From Comamonas serinivorans (GTDB lineage: Bacteria; Pseudomonadota; Gammaproteobacteria; Burkholderiales; Burkholderiaceae_C): a stretch of DNA of 64,000 nt. Under the pieces are notes generated by a model. It did no database searches and had not been told where the DNA came from. It saw only the letters and a program-made list of their open reading frames with translations. The translations under genes were made by a program, and so were the position numbers. The first letter of the stretch is position 1. Every line of letters starts with the position of its first letter. The stretch is from positions 4,324,501-4,388,500 of the forward strand of contig NZ_CP021455.1 of NCBI RefSeq assembly GCF_002158865.1. The letters are read 5' to 3'. This document shows positions 17,118 through 27,471 of the stretch, piece by piece.

Positions 17118-18854
17118 TCAGCCGACCACGATGTTCTCGTAGTAGGGGATCAGCACGTCCTTGCTGCCCGCGGGCACCTGGCCCAGCATGCTCACGGTGA
17201 CGGGGTGCACCACGTCGGCGGCGGTCATCACCTCGATGAAGGACGGGCCCTGGTGCGCCAGCGCGCGCGCCACGGCGCCTTCCAGGTCGGCAAAGCGCGT
17301 CACGCGTTCGCTGTGCATGCCAAAGCCCTGGGCGATGTTGGCGTAGTGCGTGCCGCCCAGCTTGCTGATGGCGTGGTAGTCCTCGCCGTACATGATCTGC
17401 TGGCCGTGGATGGACATGCCCCAGACCTGGTTGTTCAGCACCACGTTGAGGATGGGCAGGCCATGGCGGACCATGGTGTCGAAGTCCTGGATGTGGAAGC
17501 CCAGGGCGCCGTCGCCGGTCAGGTGCACCACGCGCCGGCCCGGGCAGGCGATCTGGCCGCCGATGGCGAAGCCGGGGCCGATGCCCAGGCAACCCAGGTA
17601 GCCGTGCGTGAGCAGGCTGGCCGGGGTGTTGACCGGCGTGATGGCCGAGGCCCACGAGGCGGACTCGCCGCCATCGAACACGTAGAGCGCATCGGGCCCT
17701 GCGGCCTCGGCCACCACGCGCGCCGCGTGCAACGGGTGGATGCCGCTGGCCGATTCGGCCTCGGGAAACTGCTGGGCAAACAGGCCGTTCACGCGGCGCG
17801 CCTGCGCCAGCCAGTCGGCATGGCCCGCGGTCTGCTGGCGGCGGGCCAGCTCGGCCGTCAGCGCCTTCAGGGTTTCATCGGCCTGGGCGGCAATCGCCAG
17901 CTGCACGTCGCGGATGCGGCCGATCTCGCCGGCATCGCTGTGCACCTGCACCAGCTGCGCCGCGTGCGGCACCACGGCGCCCGAGCGGCCGCCCAACAAC
18001 ATGCCCATGCGGCCGCCCAGCAGCAGCACCAGATCGGGGCGCTCCACGCCGATGGCGGGCAGCGCGGCCAGGCCGGGCGCGGGGCCGCAGGCGTGCGAAT
18101 GCGTCGGCGGCAGCACGCCAGCGGCCAGGGACTTGGTGAACACCGGCACCGCATGCGCGGCCGTGAAGGCCTGCAGCGCCTGGGCCGTGGCGGGGTTGGC
18201 GGCCTCGTTGCCGGCGATGACGACCGGGCGCTTGGCCGCCAGCAGCAGGTCGGCCAGGGCCTGCACCGATTCGGGCGCGGGCGCCGTGCGCGGCTGCACG
18301 TTCACGCCCGTGGGCCGCGTGGCGCGCTCGGCCGGCACGCTCATGTGCAGCACGTCGATGGGCACCTCCAGCAGCACGGGGCCGCGCGGGTGGGTCATGG
18401 CCTTGCGAATGGCCATGGCGGCCAGGTCGGCCATGCGCTCGGTGGTGGGCACGCTGATGGCCCATTTCGTGGCCGGCCGCGCCAGCGCCACCTGGTCGAT
18501 GCCGCCTTGCAGGGCGTTGGTCTCCACCTCGCGCACCGGCGGTGCGCCGACGATGAACAGCACCGGCGAGCCATCGAGCTTGGCGTTCGCCATGGCCGAC
18601 ACGCCGTTGGTGAAGCCCGGCCCCGAGGTGATGGCGCACACGCCGAGCTTGCCCGTGATGCGCGCATAGGCGTCGGCGGCGTGTCCTGCAGCGGACTCGT
18701 GGCGGAAGTCCAGCAACGCGATGTCGCGCGTCAGGCAGCCCTTGAGCAAGGCCTCGAGGTGCCCGCCGTGCAAGGCAAAGACCTGGTCGACCCCCGCCTC
18801 CTTGAGGGTCTGGGCCAGGATGTCGCCACCGCTGAGGGAGGTGCTGTCGGTCAT
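17118..18854 (-). CDS. Thiamine pyrophosphate-dependent enzyme, acetolactate synthase-like
   Basis: The 578-residue cytoplasmic enzyme has the three-domain layout of the acetolactate synthase/benzoylformate decarboxylase superfamily. The N-terminal pyrimidine domain carries the catalytic Glu in FRHESAAGHAADAYAR (about residue 53). A central domain contains RPVVIAGNEA. The C-terminal pyrophosphate domain holds GDGALGFHIQDFDTMVRHGLPILNVVLNN, the GDG-to-NN thiamine motif. A strong AAGGAG site precedes the ATG. The substrate is not identifiable from sequence: carboligation or decarboxylation of a 2-oxoacid is known for the superfamily. It is divergent from an SDR gene and sits next to a dehydrogenase, a Bug binding protein and a TetR regulator, suggesting a small catabolic cluster. 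Confidence 0.85.
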   Translation of the reverse strand: MTDSTSLSGGDILAQTLKEAGVDQVFALHGGHLEALLKGCLTRDIALLDFRHESAAGHAADAYARITGKLGVCAITSGPGFTNGVSAMANAKLDGSPVLFIVGAPPVREVETNALQGGIDQVALARPATKWAISVPTTERMADLAAMAIRKAMTHPRGPVLLEVPIDVLHMSVPAERATRPTGVNVQPRTAPAPESVQALADLLLAAKRPVVIAGNEAANPATAQALQAFTAAHAVPVFTKSLAAGVLPPTHSHACGPAPGLAALPAIGVERPDLVLLLGGRMGMLLGGRSGAVVPHAAQLVQVHSDAGEIGRIRDVQLAIAAQADETLKALTAELARRQQTAGHADWLAQARRVNGLFAQQFPEAESASGIHPLHAARVVAEAAGPDALYVFDGGESASWASAITPVNTPASLLTHGYLGCLGIGPGFAIGGQIACPGRRVVHLTGDGALGFHIQDFDTMVRHGLPILNVVLNNQVWGMSIHGQQIMYGEDYHAISKLGGTHYANIAQGFGMHSERVTRFADLEGAVARALAHQGPSFIEVMTAADVVHPVTVSMLGQVPAGSKDVLIPYYENIVVG

Positions 18855-18962
18855 GGTTTGTCTCCTTGTCGCCTGTGAAATCTTTACTTATAGTGGACTT
18901 TAAATTGAACCCAGCCGTTTCGGCAAGCGGCTGAAAACCCGAGGACGACAGGAGACAAGCCG
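18855..18962. promoter_or_regulatory. Divergent promoter region with inverted repeat
   Basis: This 108-bp gap between the TPP enzyme and the SDR must hold both promoters. It contains an AT-rich stretch (about 18885-18908, TTTACTTATAG and TTTAAATTGAAC) and an inverted repeat at 18912-18933 (CAGCCG facing CGGCTG). AAGGAG-type ribosome-binding sites lie at both ends. The inverted repeat may be an operator or a leader hairpin. Confidence 0.5.
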
Positions 18963-19739
<777 letters not shown>

Positions 19740-19764
19740 CGGCTCACGTCGCGCATGGCATGCA

Positions 19765-19815
19765 CAGTATCCATACCTTTCCGATGATTTTTCATCGATA
19801 AACTACCCATACCCC
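19765..19815. repeat. Palindromic repeat copy 6
   Basis: The outer arms are CAGTATC and CATACCCC and the inner stem is CCGATGA facing TCATCGA around TTTT. It starts 26 bp after the SDR stop and lies upstream of the zinc dehydrogenase, inside the apparent operon. Confidence 0.82.
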
Positions 19816-19867
19816 ATCACAACAACAACGCCCGGCCCAGCGCGCGCCAGGCCCCAGGAGACCCCTC

Positions 19868-20899
19868 ATGCTCGCCGTTCAGAAAACCGACGTGCACCAG
19901 CCGCTCACGCTGCAGGATGTGCCCACCCCCCAGCACTGCGGCCCCGACCAGGTGCTGATCCAGATCCACGCCACCGGCATCTGCGGCAGCGACCTGCACC
20001 TGGCGCACTGGACCGGCTGGCCTGCCGAGCGCCTGCCACTGACCCTGGGCCACGAGTTTTCGGGCGTGGTGACCGCCGTGGGCGAGCGCGTGCGCCAGCC
20101 CACCGTGGGCGCACGCGTGGTCGTGCAGTCCGACGTGGTCTGCGGGCAGTGCGAGGCCTGCCGGCGCGGTGACACGGCGCGCTGCGCCCAGCTGGGCTTC
20201 ATCGGCGTCACGCATGCCGGCGCCTTCTGCTCGCACATCGCCGTGGCGGCCAGCAGCTGCCTCACCCTGCCCGACGCGCTGGACCTGGACATCGCGGCCC
20301 TGGCCGAGCCCCTGGCCGTGGCGCGCTGCGCGCTGCGCACCTCGGGCCTGCAGGCCGGCGACACGGCCCTGGTGCTGGGGCCGGGCAGCATCGGCCAGGC
20401 CATTGCCCTGCAGGCGCTGGACCTGGGCGCACGCCACGTCGTGGTGGCTGGGCTGAACGACGAGGCCCGGCTGGCCCAATGCCAGGCGCTGGGCCTGACG
20501 CACACCGTGGACCTGGCCCACGACACCGTGCCCCAGGCCTTGCAGCGCCTGACCGGCGAGGCCACGGTGCAGCACGTGTTCGAGGCCACGGGCCACCCGC
20601 AAAGCATTGCCGACGGGCTGGGCGTGTTGGGCGTGGGCGGCGTGCTCACGGTCTGTGGCGTGCACTTTCAGCCCGCCACCGTGGACACCCGGCTCATCGT
20701 GATGAACCGGCTGCAGGTGCGCGGCTCGCTGGGCTCGGCCACGCAGGACTGGCACGAGGTGCTGGCGTTCATGGCCCGCCGCGGTGCCGACCTGGCGCCC
20801 ATGATCACCCACCGCGTGCCGCTGCAGGCGTTCGAGCGCGGCTTCGAGCTGGCGCGGTCCAAGGCCGCCTCGAAAGTGCTGCTGCTGCCCACGGCCTGA
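19868..20899 (+). CDS. Zinc-dependent alcohol/polyol dehydrogenase (MDR family)
   Basis: The 343-residue protein belongs to the medium-chain zinc dehydrogenases, close in layout to 2,3-butanediol, sorbitol and L-threonine dehydrogenases. The catalytic zinc ligands lie in GICGSDLHL (about 36-44) and LTLGHEFSGVV (about 58). The structural zinc cysteines lie in CGQCEACRRGDTARC (about 95-109). The NAD-binding part contains VLGPGSIGQAIALQA (about 165). An AGGAG site precedes the ATG. It lies between the SDR and the Bug binding protein, all in one direction. The exact substrate cannot be assigned. Confidence 0.9.
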   Translation: MLAVQKTDVHQPLTLQDVPTPQHCGPDQVLIQIHATGICGSDLHLAHWTGWPAERLPLTLGHEFSGVVTAVGERVRQPTVGARVVVQSDVVCGQCEACRRGDTARCAQLGFIGVTHAGAFCSHIAVAASSCLTLPDALDLDIAALAEPLAVARCALRTSGLQAGDTALVLGPGSIGQAIALQALDLGARHVVVAGLNDEARLAQCQALGLTHTVDLAHDTVPQALQRLTGEATVQHVFEATGHPQSIADGLGVLGVGGVLTVCGVHFQPATVDTRLIVMNRLQVRGSLGSATQDWHEVLAFMARRGADLAPMITHRVPLQAFERGFELARSKAASKVLLLPTA

Positions 20900-20953
20900 C
20901 ACCACGGCGGTCGCGCCCGCAGCCAGCCAGGCCGCGTGCGCAGGCCCATATCT

Positions 20954-21004
20954 GGGTATAGGCCAATTTCCGTTGTTCAAAAAATGGCAACCACCCCATA
21001 CCCC
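20954..21004. repeat. Palindromic repeat copy 7
   Basis: The outer arms are GGGTATA and CATACCCC and the inner part is TTTCCGTTGTT facing AAAATGGC. It lies 55 bp after the zinc dehydrogenase stop and upstream of the Bug binding protein. Confidence 0.8.
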
Positions 21005-21084
21005 ATCCATGCATTCCAACAACCGCCAGGCGATGTGGGTGGCGCAGGCGCGTGCCCATCACACCCACCCCAGGAGACACCCCC

Positions 21085-22071
21085 ATGCAACGACGCGATT
21101 TCTGCCGCACCGCCGGCCTGGCCGCGCTGGCCACCACCGCCCCCTGGGCCCAGGCAGCCGACGAGGCCTTTCCCAGCAAGCCGATCAAGATCATCGTGCC
21201 CAGCCCGCCGGGCGGGCAGAACGACACCCTGGCCCGCAACATCGGCGTGGCCGCGTCCAAGACGCTGGGCCAGCCCATCGTCGTCGACTACAAGCCCGGC
21301 GTGGGCGGCAGCCTGGGCTCCGAGTTCGTGGCCCGCTCGCCTGCCGACGGCTACACGCTGCTGATCTCGCTGAGCGCCACGCTGGCCGTGAGTTCCGCGG
21401 TCTACAGCAAGCTGAAGTACGACCCGCGCGCCGACCTGCGCTGCGTGACCGAGGTCATCCTGAGCCGCGGCGTGCTGGTGGTGAACAGCGCCCTGCCCAT
21501 CCACGACATCCAGGGGCTGATCGCCTACTCCAAGGCCAGGCCCGATCAGCTCGCCATGGCGAACTGGGGCCTGGGCTCGGCCGCCCACACCACGCAGGAC
21601 ATCCTCAACCGCCAGTTCGGCGCCAAGCTGCTGCAGGTGCCCTACAAAGGCGAAACCCAGATCCTCACCGACCTGATCGGCGGCCAAGTGGGCTTTGCCA
21701 TGCTGTCCGCGCCCACCACGCAGGCCAACCTCCAGGGCGGCAAGATCCGGCCCATCGCCATCGTGGGCACGCAGCGGCTGGCCATCCTGCCCGGCGTCAA
21801 GACCATGACCGAGCAAGGCTTCTTCCACGAATCGTGGGACATGGACGGGCCGCTGGGCCTGTTCGCGCCCAAGGACACGCCGCTACCCATCCTGCGCAAG
21901 CTCAACGCCGCGTTTGCGCCCGCCGCCACCACGCCGCGCATGCAGGCCTTCGCCAAGGAATTCGGCGTCACGCTGCTGGGCAACGGGCTCGACGACGCGC
22001 AGGCGCACTTCCTCAAGTACTTCGACGCGATCAAGAAGGTGACGCAGGCCACCGGCGTGATCCTGGATTGA
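21085..22071 (+). CDS. Bug-family periplasmic substrate-binding protein
   Basis: The 328-residue product is a Bug/TctC-type tripartite tricarboxylate transporter binding protein, a family greatly expanded in Comamonadaceae and Bordetella. It has an N-terminal export signal starting MQRRDFCRTAGLAALATTA with a twin-arginine-like RRDF, then FPSKPIKIIVPSPPGGQNDTLAR, the typical first strand and ligand loop. The conserved mid-part GSLGSEFVARSPADGYTLL follows. AGGAGA lies upstream of the ATG at 21085, favouring this over 21052. No TctA/TctB membrane genes are adjacent, which is common for orphan Bug proteins. The ligand (often a carboxylate) is unknown; context suggests a link to the cluster enzymes. 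Confidence 0.9.
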   Translation: MQRRDFCRTAGLAALATTAPWAQAADEAFPSKPIKIIVPSPPGGQNDTLARNIGVAASKTLGQPIVVDYKPGVGGSLGSEFVARSPADGYTLLISLSATLAVSSAVYSKLKYDPRADLRCVTEVILSRGVLVVNSALPIHDIQGLIAYSKARPDQLAMANWGLGSAAHTTQDILNRQFGAKLLQVPYKGETQILTDLIGGQVGFAMLSAPTTQANLQGGKIRPIAIVGTQRLAILPGVKTMTEQGFFHESWDMDGPLGLFAPKDTPLPILRKLNAAFAPAATTPRMQAFAKEFGVTLLGNGLDDAQAHFLKYFDAIKKVTQATGVILD

Positions 22072-22570
22072 TGCGGCCGCGGCGCCGCTGCTTCCGGCGG
22101 CCGGCAGAGTCCTGCCGTCACCATCCGGCCGGGGCAGCCGGGTCGCGGTGGGCGATCCGGGGCGCGTGACGCTGCCTTCTTGCCGCGTCCGCGCAGGGCG
22201 ATGCAGCTGGCGCCGCTCGGCTGGATCGCACTCAACCGCATGCAAGGCCGGCGGCCAGTCCTGGCGCACGCAGCGCCAGGCGACCGGCACAGGCGCTGTT
22301 GTGGCGCCTGACATGCACCTGGGGTATGACCAGGTTGGCGATTGTTATTCATCGACAACGGCCTGATACTGCACACCCCATACCACGCCGCATCGGAACG
22401 CGCTTGCGCGTTGCCACATCGATCCGTGACGCGGGCGCTGACGCGGCGGTCGCCCGTTGGCAACGCCGCCCATGGGGCCGCGATGGCCCTGCCCGGGCAG
22501 TACACACCAAGCATCAAGTCCAGCCTGGGACCCCTGCTTTCATACTGGCCATGACAGAATCGCCCCCACC
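22072..22570. other. Intergenic region between Bug protein and TetR genes
   Basis: About 500 bp without a recognised gene. It contains palindromic repeat copy 8 (22321-22370) and is otherwise GC-rich and featureless to the eye. A promoter for the TetR gene is expected in its last 100 bp. Confidence 0.45.
22321..22370. repeat. Palindromic repeat copy 8
   Basis: The outer arms are GGGGTATG and GATACT and the inner part is GGCGATTGTTATTCATCGAC. A second CCATACC follows 14 bp later, so the right border is uncertain. Confidence 0.7.
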
Positions 22571-23185
22571 ATGGCCCTCTCCGAAACCGCCAAAGCTGCC
22601 CGGCGGCAACGCCTGGTGGACAGCGCCCACGCCCTCATCCGTGAATCGGGTGCGGGCTTTTCCATGCTGCAGCTGGCCGAACACGCCGGCGTGAGCCCGG
22701 CCACGCCCTACAACCTGCTGGGCTCCAAGACCGAGGTGCTGCACCACGTCATCCGCGACGAGTTCGCGCGCTTCAGCCAGCGCCTGGCCCGGCAAGCGCA
22801 GGCCGAGCGGCCGCTGGATCGCCTGCTGCAGGCCACCGACCTGGTGGTCACCCACTACGCCGACGAGCCGGCCTTCTACCGCGGCCTGTACCGCGCCGCG
22901 CTGGGCACCGAGGTGCGCGGCATGATGAGCGACCTGGGCCAGACGCTGTGGTGCCAGCTGGTGTCGCAGGCCGTGGCGGCCGGCGACCTCTCGCCGCGCA
23001 TCCCGGCCGCCGAGCTCACGGCCGTGCTGCTGCGCGCCATGGCCGGCACCACCCAGGCCTGGCTGGCCGAAGACTGGCCCACCGACCGCTTTGCCGCCGA
23101 AATGACGCGCGCCACACGCCTGCTGCTGCTGGGCCTGGTCAGCGACGCCGACCGCGCCCGGCTGCTGGCCAGCCTGTCCCCCTGA
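22571..23185 (+). CDS. TetR/AcrR family transcriptional regulator
   Basis: The 204-residue protein has an N-terminal TetR helix-turn-helix (AKAARRQRLVDSAHALIRESGAGFSMLQLAEHAGVSPATPYNLLGSKTEVLHHVI) and an all-helical ligand-binding half. The start at 22571 (MALSETAKAARRQ) directly precedes the DNA-binding domain; upstream in-frame ATGs give sequence unlike the family. It is the last gene of the SDR-dehydrogenase-Bug direction and may regulate that cluster, or be independent. It is followed 109 bp later by hemE. Confidence 0.88.
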   Translation: MALSETAKAARRQRLVDSAHALIRESGAGFSMLQLAEHAGVSPATPYNLLGSKTEVLHHVIRDEFARFSQRLARQAQAERPLDRLLQATDLVVTHYADEPAFYRGLYRAALGTEVRGMMSDLGQTLWCQLVSQAVAAGDLSPRIPAAELTAVLLRAMAGTTQAWLAEDWPTDRFAAEMTRATRLLLLGLVSDADRARLLASLSP

Positions 23186-23294
23186 GCCCAGTCGGCCCGC
23201 CGCCAACCAGGGGGCGGGCGGACTGCAGCCGGGGTGTCTGCCGCGCCGGGCCTGAGGGACAGCCCGCACGGTGGACTCGCCGACAATGGCTGCC

Positions 23295-24410
23295 ATGAGC
23301 ACGACTTTCGCCCCCCTGCAGAACGACACCTTTTTGCGCGCCTGCCGGCGCCAGGCCACGCCCTACACGCCCCTGTGGCTGATGCGCCAGGCCGGCCGCT
23401 ACCTGCCCGAGTACAAGGCCACGCGCGCCCAGGCCGGCAGCTTCATGGGCCTGGCCACGAACGTGGACTACGCCACCGAGGTCACGCTGCAGCCCCTGGC
23501 GCGCTTTCCGCTGGACGCGGCCATCCTGTTCTCCGACATCCTCACCGTGCCCGACGCCATGGGCCTGGGCCTGTCGTTCGCCGAGGGCGAAGGTCCGCGC
23601 TTTGCCAAGGTGGTGCGCGACGAGGCCGCCGTGGCCGCACTGGCCGTGCCCGACATGGACAAGCTGCGCTACGTGTTCGACGCCGTCACCAGCATTCGCC
23701 GCGCCCTGAACGGCCGCGTGCCGCTGATCGGCTTCTCGGGCAGCCCGTGGACGCTGGCCTGCTACATGGTCGAAGGCCAGGGCAGCGACGACTACCGCCT
23801 GGTCAAGGGCCTGATGTATGCGCGCCCCGACCTCATGCACCGCATCCTGGCCATCAACGCCGACAGCGTGGCCGCCTACCTGAACGCGCAGATCGACGCC
23901 GGCGCCCAGGCCGTGATGATCTTCGACAGCTGGGGCGGCGTGCTGGCCGACGGCGCCTTCCAGGCCTTCAGCCTGGCCTACACCCAGCGCGTGCTGGCCC
24001 AGCTCCAGCGCACCGGCGCAGATGGCGCGGACGTGCCGCGCATCGTCTTCACCAAGGGCGGCGGCCTCTGGTTGACCGAGATGCAGGCGCTGGACTGCGA
24101 GGTGCTGGGTCTGGACTGGACCGTGAACCTGGGCCGGGCTCGCGCCCTGGTCGGCGGCGAGGTGGGCGGCCCCGGCAAGGCCCTGCAGGGCAACATCGAC
24201 CCCAACGTGCTGTTCGCCCCGCCCGAGCGCATCGCCGAACAGGTGCAGGCCGTGCTGGGCAGCTTTGGCCCCGCTCACACGGACCCCGCCACCACCGGCC
24301 CCACGCACATCTTCAACCTGGGCCACGGCATCAGCCAGTTCACCCCGCCCGAGCACGTCGCCGCGCTGGTCGAGGCTGTGCACAGCCGCTCGCGCCGCAC
24401 GCTGCGCTGA
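23295..24410 (+). CDS. hemE: Uroporphyrinogen decarboxylase
   Basis: HemE removes four carboxyl groups from uroporphyrinogen III to give coproporphyrinogen III in heme synthesis, in the cytoplasm. The 371-residue protein shows the family signature TPLWLMRQAGRYLPEYKATR (about 25-44), the second signature GFSGSPWTLACYMVEG, FDSWGGVLA and the C-terminal NLGHGISQFTPPEHV. The ATG at 23295 (MSTTFAPLQND) was chosen; an in-frame ATG lies 9 bp upstream. It sits upstream of priA, an order common in Burkholderiales, but separated here by an 800-bp gap rich in DnaA boxes. Confidence 0.97.
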   Translation: MSTTFAPLQNDTFLRACRRQATPYTPLWLMRQAGRYLPEYKATRAQAGSFMGLATNVDYATEVTLQPLARFPLDAAILFSDILTVPDAMGLGLSFAEGEGPRFAKVVRDEAAVAALAVPDMDKLRYVFDAVTSIRRALNGRVPLIGFSGSPWTLACYMVEGQGSDDYRLVKGLMYARPDLMHRILAINADSVAAYLNAQIDAGAQAVMIFDSWGGVLADGAFQAFSLAYTQRVLAQLQRTGADGADVPRIVFTKGGGLWLTEMQALDCEVLGLDWTVNLGRARALVGGEVGGPGKALQGNIDPNVLFAPPERIAEQVQAVLGSFGPAHTDPATTGPTHIFNLGHGISQFTPPEHVAALVEAVHSRSRRTLR

Positions 24411-24439
24411 AGGGCGTGCGACCGCCCCATGGCCCGCCC

Positions 24440-25150
24440 GTGACCACGCATCGCGCACTTGTGCACAGGCGCGTCGACACGGCGCCAAAGGACAGTTTTC
24501 CCCAGCCCCTATTCACGGCCTGGGCCACATGGCCCAAGTTGTTGATTTACATGACTTCACCCCCCTGCTCAATCGGCAGGCAATCCAATGGAAGCCGCAT
24601 GGGGCAAGGCTTTGGCACCTTGTGCCTGTGGATTTCAACAAAATTATCCACAGAAGCTGGGTGGCAATCCACATTGTCCATTCAATCAACCACTTGCGAG
24701 CATCTGTGAATTTTTCAGCTCACGATGAACTCCTGTTCGCAGCCTGTGGATAAGGTGTGGGTGTCGGTGGAAGAGTCGGCAACCTGGGGCGCGATCCAGC
24801 AACCCGGCCGGCCTGTCGGACATCGCGGCGTTGTGCCACCGGTGTCGCGGCCGGAAAGCGCCGAATTGCGGGCTTGTGCACCGCGACTCACGCCCATCTG
24901 ATCCCAGAAATGGTGACAATTTCGTTGTCAAGACTTGACTTATGCACACAAGCGTGCCGTGGCCGACGACCTGATCCACAGGCCTACCCCCTGCTGAACA
25001 ATATGTGCAAGTGATTGATTTCAAAGACATCACCACCATCCGCCGCCGCCCCTCCCATCCAGCCCCAAGCCCGTGCCGCAAGGCGGGCGGCGCCATTGGA
25101 CCAGGTTTTTCAACAAAGTTATCCACAGACTTCCATCCACACACCCCTCT
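24440..25150. other. DnaA-box cluster, origin-like intergenic region
   Basis: The 805-bp gap between hemE and priA is visibly AT-richer than its surroundings. It holds four perfect TTATNCACA boxes: 24644-24652 (+, TTATCCACA), 24745-24753 (minus), 24940-24948 (+, TTATGCACA) and 25119-25127 (+). Weaker sites include TTGTGCACA at 24459-24467, TGATCCACA at 24972-24980 and several ATCCACA partial sites. T-rich runs (GAATTTTTCAG, GGTTTTTCAACAAAG) lie beside boxes. No protein frame is convincing. This layout is known from chromosomal origins and from DnaA-titrating loci; which of these applies cannot be decided here, since dnaA is not in the window. Confidence 0.6.
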
Positions 25151-25215
25151 TGCCTTAAAAACAAAGCCTTAGCCACCAAAGTGAAGATCCTTTCGAACTT
25201 GAAAGCCGTGACCCC

Positions 25216-27471
25216 ATGACGCATCCGGTCTGCCTGACCGTGGCCGTGGCCACACCGACCCACAGCGCCTTGTCCACCCCCCTCAGCTACGCCAGCGCCC
25301 AGGATTGGCCCCCGGGTCAACTGCTGCGCGTGCCGCTGGGCGCGCGCGATGTGCTCGGCGTGGTGTGGGACCACCCCGGCGGCGCGGCCCCCGATCCGGG
25401 AGAACGGTCGCTGCGCGCCGTGGTGGAGGTCTGGGACGCCCTGCCCCCCTTGGACGCCCACTGGCGCGCCTTGGTGGCCTTTGCCGCGCGCTACTACCAG
25501 CGCAGCGTGGGCGAAATGGCCCTGGCCGCCCTGCCGCCCGCCATGCGCACGCTGAACCAAGAGCAGCTGGCGCGCCGCCTGGCCAAGCTGGCCCCCAAGG
25601 CCCCCGCCCCGCGCAGGCGCACCGCCAAAGCCTCGCAGGCAACTGCTTCCGAGACGGCCCTGGCAACCGCCGAGGGCAGCCCGGCCGCGCCTGGCCATGG
25701 GGCCGATCAGCCCCTGGCGGCCCGCGAGGTGCCGCCCGCGCTCACGCTGCAGCAGCGCGAGGTGCTGCAGGCGCTGTCCACCCAGCCCGGCACCTTCCTG
25801 TTGCACGGCAACACCGGCAGCGGCAAGACCGAGGTCTACATGCAGGCCGCCGCCCAGGCCCTGGCGCAGAACGCCCACGCCCAGGTGCTGGTCCTGGTGC
25901 CGGAGATCAACCTGACGCCGCAGCTCCAGGCCCGCTTCGAACGCCGCTTTGGCGCCGATGCGGTGGTGGCCATGCACAGCGCGCTCACGCCGGCCAAGCG
26001 CCTGTCGGCCTGGCTCCGGGCCCACCTGGGCCAGGCGCGCATCGTGCTGGGCACGCGCATGGCCGTGTTCGCCAGCCTGCCGGGCCTGGCCTTGATCGTG
26101 GTCGACGAGGAGCACGACCCCAGCTACAAGCAGCAGGAAGGCGCCCGTTATTCGGCCCGGGACCTGGCGGTGTGGCGCGGCCACCATGCCGGGGTGCGTG
26201 TGCTGCTGGGCTCGGCCACGCCCTCACTGGAGAGCTGGTGGGCCAGTCGACCCGCCAGCCCCGCAGCGGTGGACGATGGCACCAGCCCCGCGGCCGGCCG
26301 GGCCGGCCGCTACACCCGCCTGCACATGCCCGACCGCATTGGCAGCGACACGGCCAGCGCCGCGCTGCTGGTGCGGCGCGTGGACATGAACCACCAGCCG
26401 CGGGGCGCCGTGCTGGCGCCGCCGCTGCTCGACGCCATTGGCACGCGTGCCGCGCGCGGCGAGCAATCGCTGCTGTTGCTCAACCGGCGGGGCTACTCGC
26501 CCGTGCTGTCCTGCTCGGAATGCGGCTGGAAGAGCACCTGCCCCCATTGCTCGGCCTACCGCGTGTTCCACAAGGGCGACCGCAGCCTGCGCTGCCACCA
26601 CTGCGGCCTGGCCAGCCCCGTGCCCCACGCCTGCCCCGACTGCGGCAACCCCGACATCCAGGGCCTGGGGCGCGGCACCGAGCAGCTGCAGGAGCAGGTG
26701 CAAGCCCTGCTGTCGGACATGCGCCGCCCCGACGGCAGCGCGCTGCGCATCGCGCGGCTGGACGCCGACACCACCCGCCTCAAGGGCACCCTCACCGCCC
26801 AGCTGGATCAGGTGCACGCGGGCGAGGTCGACGTGCTGATCGGCACGCAGATGATCGCCAAGGGGCACGACTTTCGGCGCGTCAGCCTGGTGGCGGCCGT
26901 GCAGCCCGATGCAGCCTTGTTCGCGAGCGACTTCCGGGCGCCCGAGCGCCTGTTTGCGCTGCTGATGCAGGCCGCAGGCCGCGCGGGACGCGATGCCGGC
27001 TTTGCGCAGCAGCCCGAGATGTGGGTGCAGACCCACCAACCGGCCCACCCGCTGTATGCCGCCCTCAAGACGCTGGACTACGCCGCCTTTGCCGATGGCC
27101 AGCTCACCGAGCGCGAGCAGGCCGGGCTGCCGCCGTTCGTGCACCAGGCGCTGCTGCGTGCCGACGCCCGCACCCAGGAGGCCGCCCAGGGCTTTCTGCT
27201 GGCCGCCGTCGAGGCCCTGCGCGACGCCGCCATGCAGCAGCCGCAGCTGGCGCCTTTGCTCGACGCCGTCTACCTCTACCCCGCCGTGCCGCTGACGGTG
27301 CAACGCGTGGCCCAGGTCGAGCGCGCGCAGCTGCTGCTCGAATCGACGTCGCGCCAGGCCCTGCAGCGCCTGATGCACGCCTGGCAGCCGCTGCTGCACC
27401 GCACCCGAGCCGACAAGGCGCACAAGGCCCTGATCCGCTGGTTGTTCGACGTCGATCCACTGGGCATTTGA
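25216..27471 (+). CDS. priA: Primosomal replication protein N' (PriA helicase)
   Basis: PriA recognises stalled forks and D-loops and reloads the replicative helicase. The 751-residue product has an N-terminal DNA-binding part, a helicase core with Walker A GNTGSGKTEVYM (about 197-208), DEEH in VVDEEHDPSYKQQEG (about 296), and GSATPSLES. The zinc-binding cysteine cluster spans about 432-478 (CSECGWKSTCPHC, then CHHCGL, then CPDCG), followed by GTEQLQEQV and IGTQMIAKGHDF. An Ala-rich insert lies at about 130-175. The ATG at 25216 begins the conserved VAVATP segment. The preceding gap contains DnaA boxes. Confidence 0.96.
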   Translation: MTHPVCLTVAVATPTHSALSTPLSYASAQDWPPGQLLRVPLGARDVLGVVWDHPGGAAPDPGERSLRAVVEVWDALPPLDAHWRALVAFAARYYQRSVGEMALAALPPAMRTLNQEQLARRLAKLAPKAPAPRRRTAKASQATASETALATAEGSPAAPGHGADQPLAAREVPPALTLQQREVLQALSTQPGTFLLHGNTGSGKTEVYMQAAAQALAQNAHAQVLVLVPEINLTPQLQARFERRFGADAVVAMHSALTPAKRLSAWLRAHLGQARIVLGTRMAVFASLPGLALIVVDEEHDPSYKQQEGARYSARDLAVWRGHHAGVRVLLGSATPSLESWWASRPASPAAVDDGTSPAAGRAGRYTRLHMPDRIGSDTASAALLVRRVDMNHQPRGAVLAPPLLDAIGTRAARGEQSLLLLNRRGYSPVLSCSECGWKSTCPHCSAYRVFHKGDRSLRCHHCGLASPVPHACPDCGNPDIQGLGRGTEQLQEQVQALLSDMRRPDGSALRIARLDADTTRLKGTLTAQLDQVHAGEVDVLIGTQMIAKGHDFRRVSLVAAVQPDAALFASDFRAPERLFALLMQAAGRAGRDAGFAQQPEMWVQTHQPAHPLYAALKTLDYAAFADGQLTEREQAGLPPFVHQALLRADARTQEAAQGFLLAAVEALRDAAMQQPQLAPLLDAVYLYPAVPLTVQRVAQVERAQLLLESTSRQALQRLMHAWQPLLHRTRADKAHKALIRWLFDVDPLGI

